From Orychophragmus violaceus (Eukaryota > Streptophyta > Magnoliopsida > Brassicales > Brassicaceae): DNA of 64,000 nucleotides. The stretch spans positions 8,367,543 through 8,431,542 of the forward strand of contig CM058234.1 in the NCBI GenBank assembly GCA_030180135.1, written 5' to 3'. Numbering within the stretch: the first letter of the stretch is position 1; every line of letters begins with the position of its first letter. Positions 1 through 10,931 of the stretch are shown piece by piece. The notes under the pieces were generated by a model that was given only the letters and a program-made list of their open reading frames with translations, searched no databases and had not been told where the DNA came from. The translations under genes were made by a program, and so were the position numbers.

Positions 1-1583
1 GGTTCATTAGCAATGCTCCCATCAGTTCGTTCTTTTGGAATTTCAACTCTAGATGGAGCATTCGCAGCAGGAATATATGACTTCGTCACTCTCTTTGTAT
101 TTGTAAATGCATCTGGTAGCTGGTTTGCTATGTTTTGTAAATGCACAATTTTCTGAACTTCCATCTCGCGTTGATTTGTAGGAGGGTCAAGATAAGCCAA
201 AGATTGTGTACACCATGTGATATCTTTTGGTGATTCTCTTAATCCTCCCCCTAACGCGGGGAATTCATCTTCATTAAAATGACAATCGGCAAAACATGCC
301 GTAAACATATCACCAGTTCGTGGTTCAAGGTACCTAATTATACTTGGTGACGTATAGCCAATATATATTCTCAATCTCCTTTGTGGACCCATTTTTGTTC
401 TCTGCGGTGGAGCTATTGGAACATAAACCGCACATCCAAAAACACGGAGATGAGATATATTTGGCTCTCTGCCAAATGTTAATTGTAACGGAGAATGGTT
501 ATGATACGCACTTGGTCTTATCTGAAGTAGTGCTGCTGCATGCAAAATAGCATGACCCCATACTGAAATTGGGAGTTTTGTTCTCAATATTAATGGTCTC
601 GCAATGAGTTGCAACCGTTTTATCAAGGACTCAGCCATGCCGTTTTGTGTATGAACGTGTGGAACCGGATGTTCAACATCAATTCCCAATGACATACAAT
701 AGTCATTAAAAGTCGCTGAAGTGAATTCTCCAGCGTTGTCAAGCCTTACTTTCTTTATTGTATAATCAGGAAATTGTGCTCTTAACCTGACTATTTGAGA
801 AATAAATTTTGCAAAAGCTGTGTTTCTTGTGGTCAAAAGACACACATGTGACCATCTACTGGATGCGTCAATTAACACCATAAAATATCGAAACGGTCCG
901 CAAGGTGGGTGAATCGGCCCACATATATCACCATGTATGCGTTCCAAAAATATTGGTGATTCATTCCCAACTTTAGTTGGTGATGGCCGAGTTATAAGTT
1001 TTCCTTGAGAACATGCATCACATAAAAGCTCATTCGATTGCAAAATTTTCTCATTTTTTAACGGATGGCCATTAGAATTTTGCACTATTTTTCTCATCAT
1101 GACTGAACCAGGATGCCCTAGCCTTTCATGCCAAACTTTGAATGTATTTGCAAGCTTCGGGTTTATTGTAACATATGATTCAGTTGTATTTATTTTTGTG
1201 CAATATAATCCAGAGGATAACATTTCCAATTCTTCTAATACATGATTCCTCTCCGATGTAATGCAAAGATATTCAATACCGTTTTTACTCATAGTCTCAA
1301 CATGATATCCATTTCTGCGGATATCTCGAAAACTTAATAAATTTCGTTGAGATTTTGGAGAATATAATGCATCATGTATTTCAAACTTTGTTCCCCTTGG
1401 CATTGAAAAATTCACTTTTCCGGAGCCCATTATAATTTTTGCATTACCAGAGATCGTACTCACGCTTCCAGCGGAGTCGTTTATTTTGAGACTGGAGAAA
1501 TACTTTTTATCACTGATTATTGTATGAGTTGTAGCACTGTCTGCCAGACATATATCTCCATCATGAATTCCGATTTGTGACAT
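1..1583 (-). CDS. copia pol polyprotein, N-terminal part (protease, integrase), cut by window edge
   Basis: An open frame of about 527 codons runs from an ATG at 1583 to the left edge without a stop in the stretches I translated. Near residue 13 is the aspartic protease site LADSATTHTI. Around residue 149 is WHERLGHPG of the GAG-pre-integrase domain. From about residue 215 the integrase core begins with HGDICGPI, continues with VRLDNAGEF near 280 and has its glutamate in GMAES near 317, so the D-D-E triad is present. In this family the polyprotein is cleaved by its own protease and the integrase inserts the cDNA. Because reverse transcriptase is off-window, overall integrity is unknown. It shares the reading frame of gag but is separated from it by stop codons. 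Confidence 0.85.
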   Translation of the reverse strand, partial: MSQIGIHDGDICLADSATTHTIISDKKYFSSLKINDSAGSVSTISGNAKIIMGSGKVNFSMPRGTKFEIHDALYSPKSQRNLLSFRDIRRNGYHVETMSKNGIEYLCITSERNHVLEELEMLSSGLYCTKINTTESYVTINPKLANTFKVWHERLGHPGSVMMRKIVQNSNGHPLKNEKILQSNELLCDACSQGKLITRPSPTKVGNESPIFLERIHGDICGPIHPPCGPFRYFMVLIDASSRWSHVCLLTTRNTAFAKFISQIVRLRAQFPDYTIKKVRLDNAGEFTSATFNDYCMSLGIDVEHPVPHVHTQNGMAESLIKRLQLIARPLILRTKLPISVWGHAILHAAALLQIRPSAYHNHSPLQLTFGREPNISHLRVFGCAVYVPIAPPQRTKMGPQRRLRIYIGYTSPSIIRYLEPRTGDMFTACFADCHFNEDEFPALGGGLRESPKDITWCTQSLAYLDPPTNQREMEVQKIVHLQNIANQLPDAFTNTKRVTKSYIPAANAPSRVEIPKERTDGSIANE

Positions 1584-1769
1584 TCTGTTTCATAATATTC
1601 ATATAGATGTATTAATAAAGTAAGATAAATATATAAAAGTTATTTTTATTTTTATTACAGTGAAAAACACACATTCACACAGGCACACAAGACAAACATA
1701 TTATACAAATGCAAACATTTATTTTAAGCCTCCTTGGCAGTTTGTTTGGTCTCATTTGTCATAGCCATT
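1584..1769 (-). other. gag-pol spacer with stop codons in the shared frame
   Basis: This 186-bp AT-rich stretch lies between the gag stop codon and the pol ATG. gag and pol are in the same frame (start codons 1254 bp apart), but several stops intervene. It contains an AATAAA-like motif shortly after the gag stop and ends with GAAACAG directly before the pol ATG, which resembles a splice acceptor. The Arabidopsis copia element EVADE makes a separate short gag mRNA by splicing and early polyadenylation, and a similar arrangement is possible here. I could not find a convincing donor giving an in-frame fusion. Confidence 0.5.
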
Positions 1770-2837
1770 TTAGTTTTCGGAATTCACAAGGAAATCCGCG
1801 ATATCAAGAGAGGCATCATCATTTAGGCCACTGAAGGAAGGCCCAGCTTCATTGTTGTTGAAGTTGGTTTCAACATGATTAACTATGGCCTTTTGAGACG
1901 CTTGATATAGATTGACAAAGTGCTTTGGTGTGCGACATGTTCGTTCCCAATGTCCTTTCATGCCACATCTTTGACAAGCGCTCTCGGTCGGTTTCTTTAT
2001 TTCGCGACCACCTTCATTAATCTGGAAGTAATTGTTCCTTCTGGGGTTGAAACCACCTTCATTACTTCGGAAATTATTGTTTCGCCTGGCGTTGAAACCA
2101 CCTTCATTGGCTCGGAAGTTATTGTTTCTTCCGGTGTTAAAGTTCCTTCCACGTCCATGATATCGTCCATAATTTCGACCACGGCTTCTGCCGCGTCCAC
2201 GACCTCGCCCACGATAGTTATTGTTGGATGCTACGACATTCGCTTCAGGGAATGGAGCCGATCCAGCTGGACGACCTTGATGGTTCATCATCACGAGCTC
2301 ATTGTTTTGCTCTGCAACAAGAAGCACTTGCATTAAATCAGAGTAGCGAGTGTACTCTTTGGCTCGATATTGTTGCGATAAGACCACATTTCCAGAGTGA
2401 AATGTCGTAAGCGTCTTTTCAATCATGTCATAGTCGCTTATCGTTTCGCCACACAATGCCATTCTGGCAGTAATTCCGAACAACGCCGAATTATAATCTT
2501 CGACGCTTTTGTAGTCCATGAAACGAATGTGGACCCAATCATATCTCGCTTTTGGTAAGATTAAATATTTCTGATGATCGAAACGATCTTTAAGCGATTG
2601 CCAAAGATCTGCTGGATCCTTTTTAGCAATGTATTCATTTTTTAAATTTACGTGGATATGGTGGCGTAGAAACACCATGGCCTTAGCCTTGCTCTCTTCT
2701 GACGTCTTTTCCGACGGATCGATGGTCTTAACAAGACCATTTGAGCTTAAGTGCCAAACTGCATCTGATGCCCACGACATGTAATTGCTTCCACCGGCAT
2801 CAAGGGCAATGATATCGAGACTTGTTAATTTTGCCAT
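1770..2837 (-). CDS. copia gag (nucleocapsid) protein
   Basis: A 355-codon ORF with the layout of plant copia gag. An N-terminal capsid-like UBN2-type region of about 190 residues is followed by an Arg/Gly/Asn-rich stretch. That stretch has at least three repeats of an NNNFR-NEGGFN type unit and GRGRGRGRSRG at its start. A single CCHC zinc knuckle (CQRCGMKGHWERTC) lies near residue 288. Gag forms the particle and binds genomic RNA. The start is the first ATG after the leader and the product begins MAKLTSLDII. The frame is intact to its stop, unlike the LINE genes in this window. Confidence 0.88.
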   Translation of the reverse strand: MAKLTSLDIIALDAGGSNYMSWASDAVWHLSSNGLVKTIDPSEKTSEESKAKAMVFLRHHIHVNLKNEYIAKKDPADLWQSLKDRFDHQKYLILPKARYDWVHIRFMDYKSVEDYNSALFGITARMALCGETISDYDMIEKTLTTFHSGNVVLSQQYRAKEYTRYSDLMQVLLVAEQNNELVMMNHQGRPAGSAPFPEANVVASNNNYRGRGRGRGRSRGRNYGRYHGRGRNFNTGRNNNFRANEGGFNARRNNNFRSNEGGFNPRRNNYFQINEGGREIKKPTESACQRCGMKGHWERTCRTPKHFVNLYQASQKAIVNHVETNFNNNEAGPSFSGLNDDASLDIADFLVNSEN

Positions 2838-3822
2838 GATAACTGTATCATAATATAACTGATTATTAATTTCATAATTAGCAAAATTTCAATTCATAGT
2901 TGAAATTATTATAAAAACGGTAAATAACCGTTAAACTTTAATTTGATGATAATATATTAAGATGAACCATTAACATAAATGATAACAGAAATTAAAAGAA
3001 AAATCGAAGCATAGAAGATTAATGCAACCACTATTATGAATTCTTCGGGAGTAAATTCTCCAACAAAAATACCATAAATGGAAGCAAAAATTGAAACCGT
3101 ACATAAACTTAACAACAAGAGAATCATTTTTTAAAAAAAAATTATTTGAGAGATTTTATGAAAAGATGAAATATTTGAGTGAAAAAAAATGAGTGAAAGA
3201 TAAGTGTATTTATAGATTGAAAATACTGTTCATAGCCGTTTGAAAATATGAAAAGTTTTGAAATTTTTGAATTTTTATTTTGAATTTTTTTTTTCTTTTT
3301 TTTTTATGACCGTTGGAGATAAAGCAAAAAATTGATTGTTATTTTTTTTCATTTATATATAACTAATATTAACATTCATACATAATATAATTAATATTAA
3401 TATTATAATAAAATATTCATATCAGAACATTAAATAAATAATAGTCATTTAAATTTTTCATTTTTTTTTTTAAACTTAAATAAATTATGGTGACTTATAT
3501 CATTTATAGTATAACAAAAAATGAGAATTAACAAAAATGAGAATTAACATGAATAAATTATGAAATTTAAAAGCATGATTTAAGATAGTTGAAAAATCAT
3601 CACTTACCTTCTGATAAATTTAAAAATAATTTTATCGTTAATTTAAAAATAATTTCACCTTCTTTGATAGTGAATAGTAAAATTAACACGGTATGTCGGA
3701 CGGTAAATCGGTAGTTAATTAGACGGTAAGACGGTGGTTAATCGGACGGTAAGACGGTGGTTGATTGGACGGTAAGACGGTGGTTGATCGGATTGGTAGA
3801 GTGTCGTGCTGATAACGTGATA
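2838..3822 (-). other. copia leader between LTR and gag
   Basis: This AT-rich non-coding DNA joins the LTR to gag and represents the 5' untranslated leader of the minus-strand copia element. No ORF of note was seen. Its LTR-proximal end carries a primer-binding-like motif (reverse strand TTATCAGCACGA, about 3806-3817) and a short tandem repeat listed separately. Confidence 0.6.
3693..3797. repeat. tandem repeat of a ~22-bp GGACGGTAAGACGGTGGTT unit
   Basis: About four imperfect head-to-tail copies of a unit close to GGACGGTAAGACGGTGGTT lie next to the primer-binding side of the copia leader. The middle copies are nearly identical and the outer ones more diverged. Tandem repeats in leader DNA are common in LTR elements, and no function can be read from it. 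Confidence 0.75.
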
Positions 3823-4116
3823 TGAAATATTTATGGAATTTATATAAGATATATATGTTTATATATCTTGAGAGAGAAAATGATCTTAAGAGATTAAGAG
3901 AGATAAAATGAGAGAGAGATTCTTATTGATTTTTGGAGTGAGTTTTACAATGAAGAACATCACATATTTATAGTAAAACAATAATAGTAAAATATTGTGA
4001 TGGTGGTAAGATTTGGTAAAAAGAGTGGAGAGAGTTGGTAAAATGGAGTGGAGGAAGTTGGTAATTGAAGTGGAGGAAGTTTGGTAAATGGATGGATAAT
4101 TATCCATAATTTAACA
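3823..4116 (-). repeat. LTR of the minus-strand copia element (its 5' LTR)
   Basis: On the reverse strand the repeat begins TGTTAAATTATGG at 4116 and ends near 3823, just before the primer-binding-like motif. It contains a CT-rich stretch and an AT-rich TATA-like region, as plant copia promoters do. The outer boundary is clear from the TGTTA start. The inner boundary is uncertain by a few bases because the partner LTR is outside the window. Confidence 0.65.
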
Positions 4117-4440
4117 CCTCCTTATATCTTCTCGTGTTGTTGAGTTTTTTAAAGTCACAGCTAAGTTGAAATAAGTTATAATTGGAATACGTCCAATATT
4201 GCAGATCAAAATCTATGAACGATGAACCAAAACCGGTTTTGTCCGTATATACAAAACCAAACAAAAGATGATGAAGGTAGCGAACTCGATTGGTCCAAAA
4301 ATCTTAAATTGGAAGTTAGTTAGTTGTCCTACTCCCAACTACACGACTTCAATGCCCTATTTCATCATCGTCTTCTTCCTCCTCTCTATTTAATTCTCAT
4401 TTTGCTCATCTGGGTCTTCCTCGTTTTCTCCGCTTAAGCC
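4117..4440 (+). promoter_or_regulatory. promoter and 5' leader region of CER10
   Basis: The 324 bp between the copia LTR and the CER10 ATG include a pyrimidine-rich stretch (about 4360-4435) typical of plant 5' leaders. No certain TATA box was assigned. The retrotransposon end replaces any more distal promoter sequence. Confidence 0.4.
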
Positions 4441-6158
4441 ATGAAAGTCACCGTCGTCTCCCGCAGCGGCAGAGAAGTTCTCAAGGCTCCAATCGACCTC
4501 CCCGATTCGGTACTTCCCCCTTCATCGATCTGCTTCCTCTCTGTTTGTTTGTTTGTTCTGATTAGTGGGTTTAGTTTCTTAATGGCGATTGAGGGTTTGA
4601 ATTGCTAAATGTAGCGAAGAAGATTTGATATATCTTCCAAGTTGAATGCTTTCTGATTTTAGGGTTGTTCTTCGCAGGCCACTGTTGCTGATCTGCAGGA
4701 AGCGTTTCATAAGCGAGGTAAAAGTTTCGAAATTTGTTTGCTAGTATATTGACTTTTAGAATGTTGAAATTGATCTAATGTGTTTCAACAAATCAAGGGA
4801 GTGTATTATCTTTATGTTAGTTTCATGTAAATATGTACATGCAGTAGGTTTCTCCTTCAGAATTTGATGCTTATGGGTTATATAACCAAGATCTGTGGGG
4901 AAGCTTATGGATTTATTTAGATTTGATCATGTTCTATGCTGATGAGTATTATTCAAGCTTGTAAACCCAGTTTGAAGTTCTTGATTACTCATTACAAGTT
5001 ACAACCTTTTGCTCACTAATGGATCTGTCACTTTAGGCTCAAATGTGTTCACTTTATATTGATCCTAAACTAACACTTTGGTATCTCTTCTTAGTTCTTG
5101 CTATAATGTGTTCTAGGTATTAAGCTGAGAGCTTGAAGTTTTTTTCTTCACTTATTGGATAGATTATACTAATGCATCTCCTTCTATTGAGAAGGTTTCT
5201 CATTCTTGATCAATTGGTATTAAAATGGTATGATTTTGGTTTTGTTGTTTTGTAACAGCTAAGAAGTTTTACCCGTCGAGGCAAAGACTAACACTTCCCG
5301 TGGCTCCTGGTTCAAAGGACAAACCTGTTGTCCTAAACAGCAAGAAATCACTCAAAGAGTACACTGATGGAAACACCAACTCCTTAACTGTAGTCTTCAA
5401 AGACTTAGGTGCACAAGTTTCCTACCGCACACTCTTCTTCTTCGAGTATCTCGGCCCACTCTTAATCTACCCAATCTTTTACTACTTCCCTGTCTACAAA
5501 TTCCTTGGCTATAAAGAAGACCGTGTGATCCATCCAGTCCAGACATACGCTATGTACTACTGGTGCTTTCACTACTTCAAACGGATCATGGAAACGTTCT
5601 TCGTCCATCGGTTCAGCCACGCAACTTCACCAATCGGGAATGTGTTCAGAAACTGTACTTACTACTGGACCTTTGGTGCTTTCATTGCTTATTACATCAA
5701 CCATCCTTTGTACACACCGGTCAGTGACCTTCAGATGAAGATTGGTTTTGGGTTTGGTTTGGTTTGCCAAGTCGCAAACTTTTACTGTCACATTTTACTG
5801 AAGAATCTTAGAGATCCTAATGGGTCTGGAGGCTACCAGATTCCACGTGGTTTCCTCTTCAACATTGTTACTTGTGCTAATTACACGACTGAGATATACC
5901 AATGGCTTGGATTCAATATCGCTACTCAGACCATTGCAGGATATGTTTTTCTCGCTGTTGCTACTTTTATCATGACCAATTGGGCTCTTGGAAAGCACAG
6001 TCGTCTGAGAAAGGTAACAAAAAGCTCAAATCTTTGGCTTGATTTTGTGATTCTTTGTGTATATTTATTATAATTTTTGGTTCTTGCAGATATTTGATGG
6101 GAAAGATGGGAAACCAAAGTATCCAAGAAGATGGGTGATATTACCTCCATTCCTGTAG
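4441..6158 (+). CDS. CER10: very-long-chain trans-2-enoyl-CoA reductase (CER10/ECR)
   Basis: This gene encodes the last enzyme of the fatty acid elongase cycle. It reduces trans-2-enoyl-CoA with NADPH in the ER membrane to feed cuticular wax, sphingolipid and seed oil synthesis. Exons are 4441-4509, 4678-4717, 5259-6013 and 6090-6158, all with GT-AG introns, giving 310 residues, the length I recall for the Arabidopsis protein. The start is fixed by MKVTVVSRSGREVLKAP. The N-terminal ~80 residues form the ubiquitin-like part. The rest is the multi-span steroid 5-alpha-reductase-type domain, with hydrophobic segments such as YLGPLLIYPIFYYFPVYKFL and a basic tail after NWALGKHSRLRK. It appears intact. 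A copia LTR lies about 0.3 kb upstream. Assignment is by near-identity with the remembered Arabidopsis sequence. Confidence 0.95.
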
Positions 6159-6838
6159 ATGCCGCCATTGTTATGACCTTCGTTTATCAGTTAAAGCTCT
6201 TAATAAGTTTGTAATGAAAGATCTTTTCGTTTTCTCTGTATTGTTTATTCCTTTTGTTTTGAAATGTTTTGTAAGTTTGGAGATTTAGAAATGTGTTTTT
6301 TTAATTGTTTCTCACGAAAAGCAAAGTCAAATCCTCCATTGTATTGCATATTAAGTCAATCACAAACATGATTAAAATATGCCTACAACGTATGATTTTG
6401 GGAATGTACAGAGGGAGAACAAACCAATGAACATTGTCAGTCCAGTCTAGTACTGATGTCACGGATACATAAGATAACATTAACGAAATTAACCAATGCT
6501 TATAGTTTATTGGTTTTCGTCGTCAGGAGTAAGCTTGATTATTCGGATCGATCCAATTATATTTTGATTTGGTTTTGAGTCGGATCCTATCGGTTCCAAA
6601 TCAGTTTGGATCTAACTTTTCAGAATCGATAAAAATTCGAAAAATTGGATACTAATTGAATTCATATACTTTCTAGCTGAAAATAACATGAAATCCCAAA
6701 TAAAAATTCAAACCCTCCAAAAATATAATCGGAAATAACTTTTAAATACCTTAACGATCAAAATTATACATGTAATACTAATATCCAAAAATAAAATAAC
6801 TAATATTTTGGTTCATTTCGGCTCTAAATAGTGACCAA
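6159..6838. other. CER10 3' flank and intergenic DNA
   Basis: This holds the probable CER10 3' untranslated region, then AT-rich DNA. From about 6530 to 6810 there are diverged repeats of the CGGTTC/GGATC type that are common in Brassicaceae intergenic DNA. No gene is seen. Confidence 0.5.
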
Positions 6839-7035
6839 GGGAATGAGGAGAAACGATGAATTCTCTTTCATTCCTTAAAAAATACACCATTTACAAGTAA
6901 TATTTTTTACATATAATTCTTTCTCATTCTTTTTTTCGTAGAGAACTAAAGAGCAAAACTATTCCTCATCAAATTTGAGAAAGAACAATAATTCCAATTA
7001 TTTTATTCCTCTTCATTCTTTTCCTACTCATTCCC
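6839..7035. mobile_element. MITE-like repeat with imperfect terminal inverted repeats
   Basis: The left end GGGAATGAGGAGAAA is matched in reverse complement by the right end (GGGAATGAGTAGGAAA). The similarity continues imperfectly for about 35 bp, enclosing a 197-bp AT-rich core with no ORF. This is the form of a small non-autonomous DNA transposon. No convincing target duplication is visible, so the superfamily is left open and the element may be old. Confidence 0.5.
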
Positions 7036-7429
7036 ATTGTTCTTCAAATGATCACCATCTATTTGATTGGATATCGGATGATACTTGGAACCGAACCAAT
7101 ATCCACAAATATAAGAGTGGAATATTCAACTGGTAAATTTAACTCATACCTAAATCCAATTCTAACCATTTTTCCAGGTTGGTTCCGATTCGGGTTTTTG
7201 GGTTCGGATTTTTTGCCCGATCCTAGATACTGAGGTTTGTGTATTAAGATGTGTGCAAGTTTAGAAGATAAAAATGCCGTTGATAAAATACACATTTTTT
7301 TAGCCAGTATGATAAAAGGATACGCGAATATTGCAATAAATCCAAACGGAGAAAACTGTTATATGCTAAACAAAATTACCAGAAATAAAACAGAAGCAAA
7401 TGAAACAGGGAGGGAGAGAGCGAGATTAA

Positions 7430-9781
7430 TCAAGCCGACGAATTCTCCCCCAACAACTGGTTAGAAAGTTCATCTCTCAAGACAGATGAAGCCTCATCGA
7501 CAACCTTGCAGCTTCGTTGCCTGTAATCCACGTCATGTTGGTGAGACAAAACACTATCATCCAACGTATGATCACCCATATCTATAAGAATGTTATGCAG
7601 CAAGCAACATACAAAGATTATCCTCGGTAACCGGTTTCTATCAGGCATCCACATTACTCCGTTTATTATCCTCCACTTATCTTTAAGCCTCGACAATGCC
7701 ATCTGCGCCGGTTTTCTAGTTTCAGAGTGTCTTTTGTTGAACTCGGTTTGGAGAACCGACATGGGTTTGCCTTGGTATGGAGTGAGAAGCCATGGAAGAA
7801 GAGGAAAACCTGAATCACCAACTATGTATTCTCTTAGCTCTGTTCTTTCCGAGAGCTGAGTCTTCCCTCCATTCAGTCTCTTTCCTTTCTCAACAAGTTT
7901 GAAGAATCCTGAGTTCTTGAGGACAACGTCATCGCTTAAACTTCCAGGCCAACCAGCGATCACGTCGAGGAATTTCATGTCCGGGTCTACTACGGCCTGC
8001 AATACCATGCTGTAGTTCTTCTCTCCGTCCAACCAAACTTTGTTTGACGGTTCCACAGCCGGAAGGTTCATGACGATATGTGTGATGTCGATTGCGCCAC
8101 AGCAGTTGGGAAGGCCTGAGATTTTCTCAAACTTTGATTTTATTTCATCGAATTTGGAAGGCCATGAGAGATGTTGCAGCGCTCTCTCTTCCATTGACTC
8201 AACAAAGCGCCAAGTGATCTGGGAAACAGTTGACTGATTCATCCCAAAGGACTCACCAATGACTGAGAGAGATTCACCAGAGCCAAGCCTTCTAAGAGCC
8301 ACTGCAACACGGTCGTTGAGAGTTAATGGTTTTCCGTTTGAGTCGCTGAAATTTGCAGGCTTTGCTGTGAAATCGTCTTTCACTAGAGAGCAAATGTAGT
8401 CAAATGTCTTCCTTGATACTTTGAAAACTGACTCGAATGTCTTTGGATCGGCCGACCCTGAAAATGGACCTATAAGGATAGAAAAAAGCATGATAGTCTC
8501 ATAGTAATAAGCATCAAAAACGTCAAACTTGTTCCTCTATAAAACAGTAACATATTTTTATTGTAATATAGTCAACGCCCTGACTAAGCTTATGAAAAAG
8601 GAATATGCATATCCATAAACAATTTAAAATCACTTAATAGGTCAACCAACATTGGACTAGCTTGCTTAAAATCTAACATTACAAAAAACTAAAAGAAAAA
8701 TGCAAAAAGAAGAGCTAATCTGCACATATCAGTAGGTTATCATCGACCTACAAGAGTATTTACATAAGGAGAGACAATGGAAAATTTGCACAAACCTAAC
8801 ATCACTGACAGAGACATGGAATTAACAAGCTAAAGTCTTACACAGTGAGTTAATAATGCCATCATCAGATAATGATAATTATAAATCTTCCAGGATTGTT
8901 ACAGAACACAAGTTCTAGTCAGCGTCTGCTAGTTTTACACGGTGTGTTAATAATGCCATCATCATTACACAAACCTATCATCACTGACAGGGTGACAGAG
9001 ACATGGAATTATCTAGCTAAAATCTTACATGGTGTGTTAATAATGCCATCATCAGATAGTGAGAATTATAAACAAGCTATAGTCAGAGTCTGCTAGTCCC
9101 AGTCTTTTTAAGTTTTCATAACAGGGGATATCATATGGTCCAAAGCAGTCAGCAGGAAACTAGAAGCTCGAAGTTGCCTGATTTAGAAGAATCAATTTGA
9201 ACCTCTAATCTATAAGCCTCTAAGTGGCTCCAAACTCAGCCTTAGAGCCCTAAGAACAAATTCAGCTTTATAGCTAAATTTAGTTAGCCAGAAACTACAC
9301 AATCAATAGATCCAAAGCACAAAAGTTCCACACTTCAAATGTACAAAGTAAGATTGAGGAAAATATGGTGTCGACATTACTAATTTCACTCTATGAATTA
9401 CCAAACTAACATACATTACTCAATAACTAAATTTCACTATTATCCAACAACTATTTCTCAATCTTAAAACCTAGAATCAATCAAATTTCTCTTATCAACA
9501 TTCAAAACACACTAATTCCATGTAACAGATTCGGATAAATGCTTAAACGATGCCAATGCATAAGGAAGAAGAAGGAAACGAGATTTAGAAAAATCCGTAC
9601 CAGAAATACGGCGAGAGAATCCATCCCACCAATCCGTCGGCTGAGATGAGTCGTTGTCTTCACTGTGAAGAACTGCAGTGGCGGCGGCGGCGGTGGAAGC
9701 AGCGGCTGCGAGCAAGACGTTACGATCAACCTTCTTGTCGGCTGATCTCTTCTTCTTCTTTATCGCTTTGATAGGTCCCAT
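7430..9781 (-). CDS. EPP1: domesticated PIF/Harbinger transposase-derived protein (EPP1, ALP1-like)
   Basis: Two exons, 9601-9781 and 7430-8457, give 402 residues. The start MGPIKAIKKKKR opens a basic, nuclear-localisation-like N-terminus followed by an Ala-rich tract and WWDGFSRRI. Residues ~105-150 form a helix-turn-helix-like region (MNQSTVSQITWRFVESM). A DDE_Tnp_4 nuclease fold follows, with acidic residues in the expected places: D184 in GAIDITH, D236 in GSLSDDVV and E306 in NKRHSETRK. It sits at the syntenic place of At3g55350 and lacks terminal inverted repeats, so it is a host gene rather than a mobile copy. Related ALP proteins join chromatin-silencing complexes; the role of this one is not shown by sequence. 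Confidence 0.9.
8790..9090. repeat. imperfect repeats inside the EPP1 intron
   Basis: The 1143-bp EPP1 intron (8458-9600) holds three copies of a core close to GTTAATAATGCCATCATCA, with matching points at about 8851, 8948 and 9038 (spacing 97 and 90 bp). Two copies of CATCACTGACAG with GAGACATGGAATTA follow a similar period. They look like local duplications within the intron. No transposon ends are visible. Confidence 0.7.
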
Positions 9782-9893
9782 TAAATTAAATCCCCACAAA
9801 AATACAAAACTTCTTCAATACATGAAGCTGTCAAGAGTTAGTAGAGATTTGGGTGTGTTTGGGTTTCGTGCTTTAAGCCTTTAAGCATGCAAG

Positions 9894-10559
9894 CAGTGTT
9901 TTGAAACCCGACCCGGACCCGCGGTCGAACCGGTAAACCCGGCGACCCGGAAGATATTCCGGATCGGGTTATATGTAAAACCCGCTTAGTTAAAAACACG
10001 GTAAAACCCGAAAAAACCCACGGTTTATTTGCGATCCGATAAACCGGTCGAACTGATTAACCCGAATAATAAACATTTTCTAAACCTTTTAAACCAAAAA
10101 TAAGATTTTATTGTGATAAACTATAGGGTTTTAGTCTAAAACTCATAAAACTCGTACTCACAAATCTTCGTCAAAAACACCTTCGTCATAAAACGTTGTA
10201 CTCCTAAACTTTCGTCACAAAAAGTAAATAGAACTCTTTTTGTCTAGTTATAACTATGCTACAAAACTTTATTTTTCCTATTTTCTTTTTCAGATTTATG
10301 GGATTTTATGGGATTATAGTGTTTTTATACTTTTTTAAGAATCTTTATTGAAATTTCTTTAATATATGGTTCTTATTTTTTTAGTAAAATGATGTATTAT
10401 ATTATTAAAAAGTGTACACATCAATATATATAACTATATATAAAAACCTCAATAGTTTTGGATCCGTGGTTGGTCCGCGGTTGATCCGCGGTTGACCCGG
10501 TGACCCAGTGATCCGGTAAACAATCCGGTTCATAGACCGGGTCGGGTTTCAAAACATTG
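9894..10559. mobile_element. hAT-type MITE with 8-bp target site duplication
   Basis: The left end CAGTGTTTTGAAACCCGACC and the reverse complement of the right end (CAATGTTTTGAAACCCGACC) match at all but one base. The element is flanked by the identical 8-bp direct repeat CATGCAAG (9886-9893 and 10560-10567). CA[G/A]TG-type ends with an 8-bp duplication define the hAT superfamily. The 666-bp body has GC-rich subterminal CGGTT/ACCCG repeats and an AT-rich centre and lacks a transposase, so it is non-autonomous. It sits between EPP1 and the 3' side of PHIP1, 112 bp upstream of the EPP1 start. Confidence 0.85.
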
Positions 10560-10931
10560 CATGCAAGAGAGAGAGATTCGAAGTACAAAGATGAGAGATT
10601 TTGGGTTAATTATTTAAGCTAAATAATAACGTGGGCGTCTCCATTGGTTTGATTTGTTTTTTTTTTTTTTGGTGTGGTTGCCACTTGTTTTGTAAATAAG
10701 GTAGAAAATTAAAAGCTTTTGACTTACCTTATAGAGGCTTCGATTCGTAACATTTATATAATCACCGGAGCTGCATTAAAAAAGGTAACTCCATAAATAT
10801 TATATTTGAACGTAATTCTGCGATTTGGTAAATAATTTATATAGACCTTGTTTTTCTGCAAAATAAATTTATTTTTGTATTTTGTCAGTAAAAACGCAAA
10901 TTTACATTTTACATTTTTTTTATTTCACAAA

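Larger units (their letters stand above)
1..4116 (-). mobile_element. Ty1/copia LTR retrotransposon, left part outside the window
   Basis: The element reads right to left: LTR (about 3823-4116), a leader of about 1 kb, gag (1770-2837), a spacer, then pol from 1583 to beyond base 1. The order protease, GAG-pre-integrase, integrase identifies the copia superfamily. The reverse transcriptase, RNase H and second LTR would lie left of the window, so target duplication and age cannot be judged. Just inside the LTR is TTATCAGCACGA, a primer-binding type common in plant copia elements. The right end lies 324 bp upstream of the CER10 start codon, inside its promoter region. Confidence 0.88.

Noticed and set aside
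7048..7295. Short ORFs on both strands upstream of the EPP1 3' end
   Set aside because: They lie in AT-rich repeat-like DNA, overlap each other in opposite directions and show no domain.
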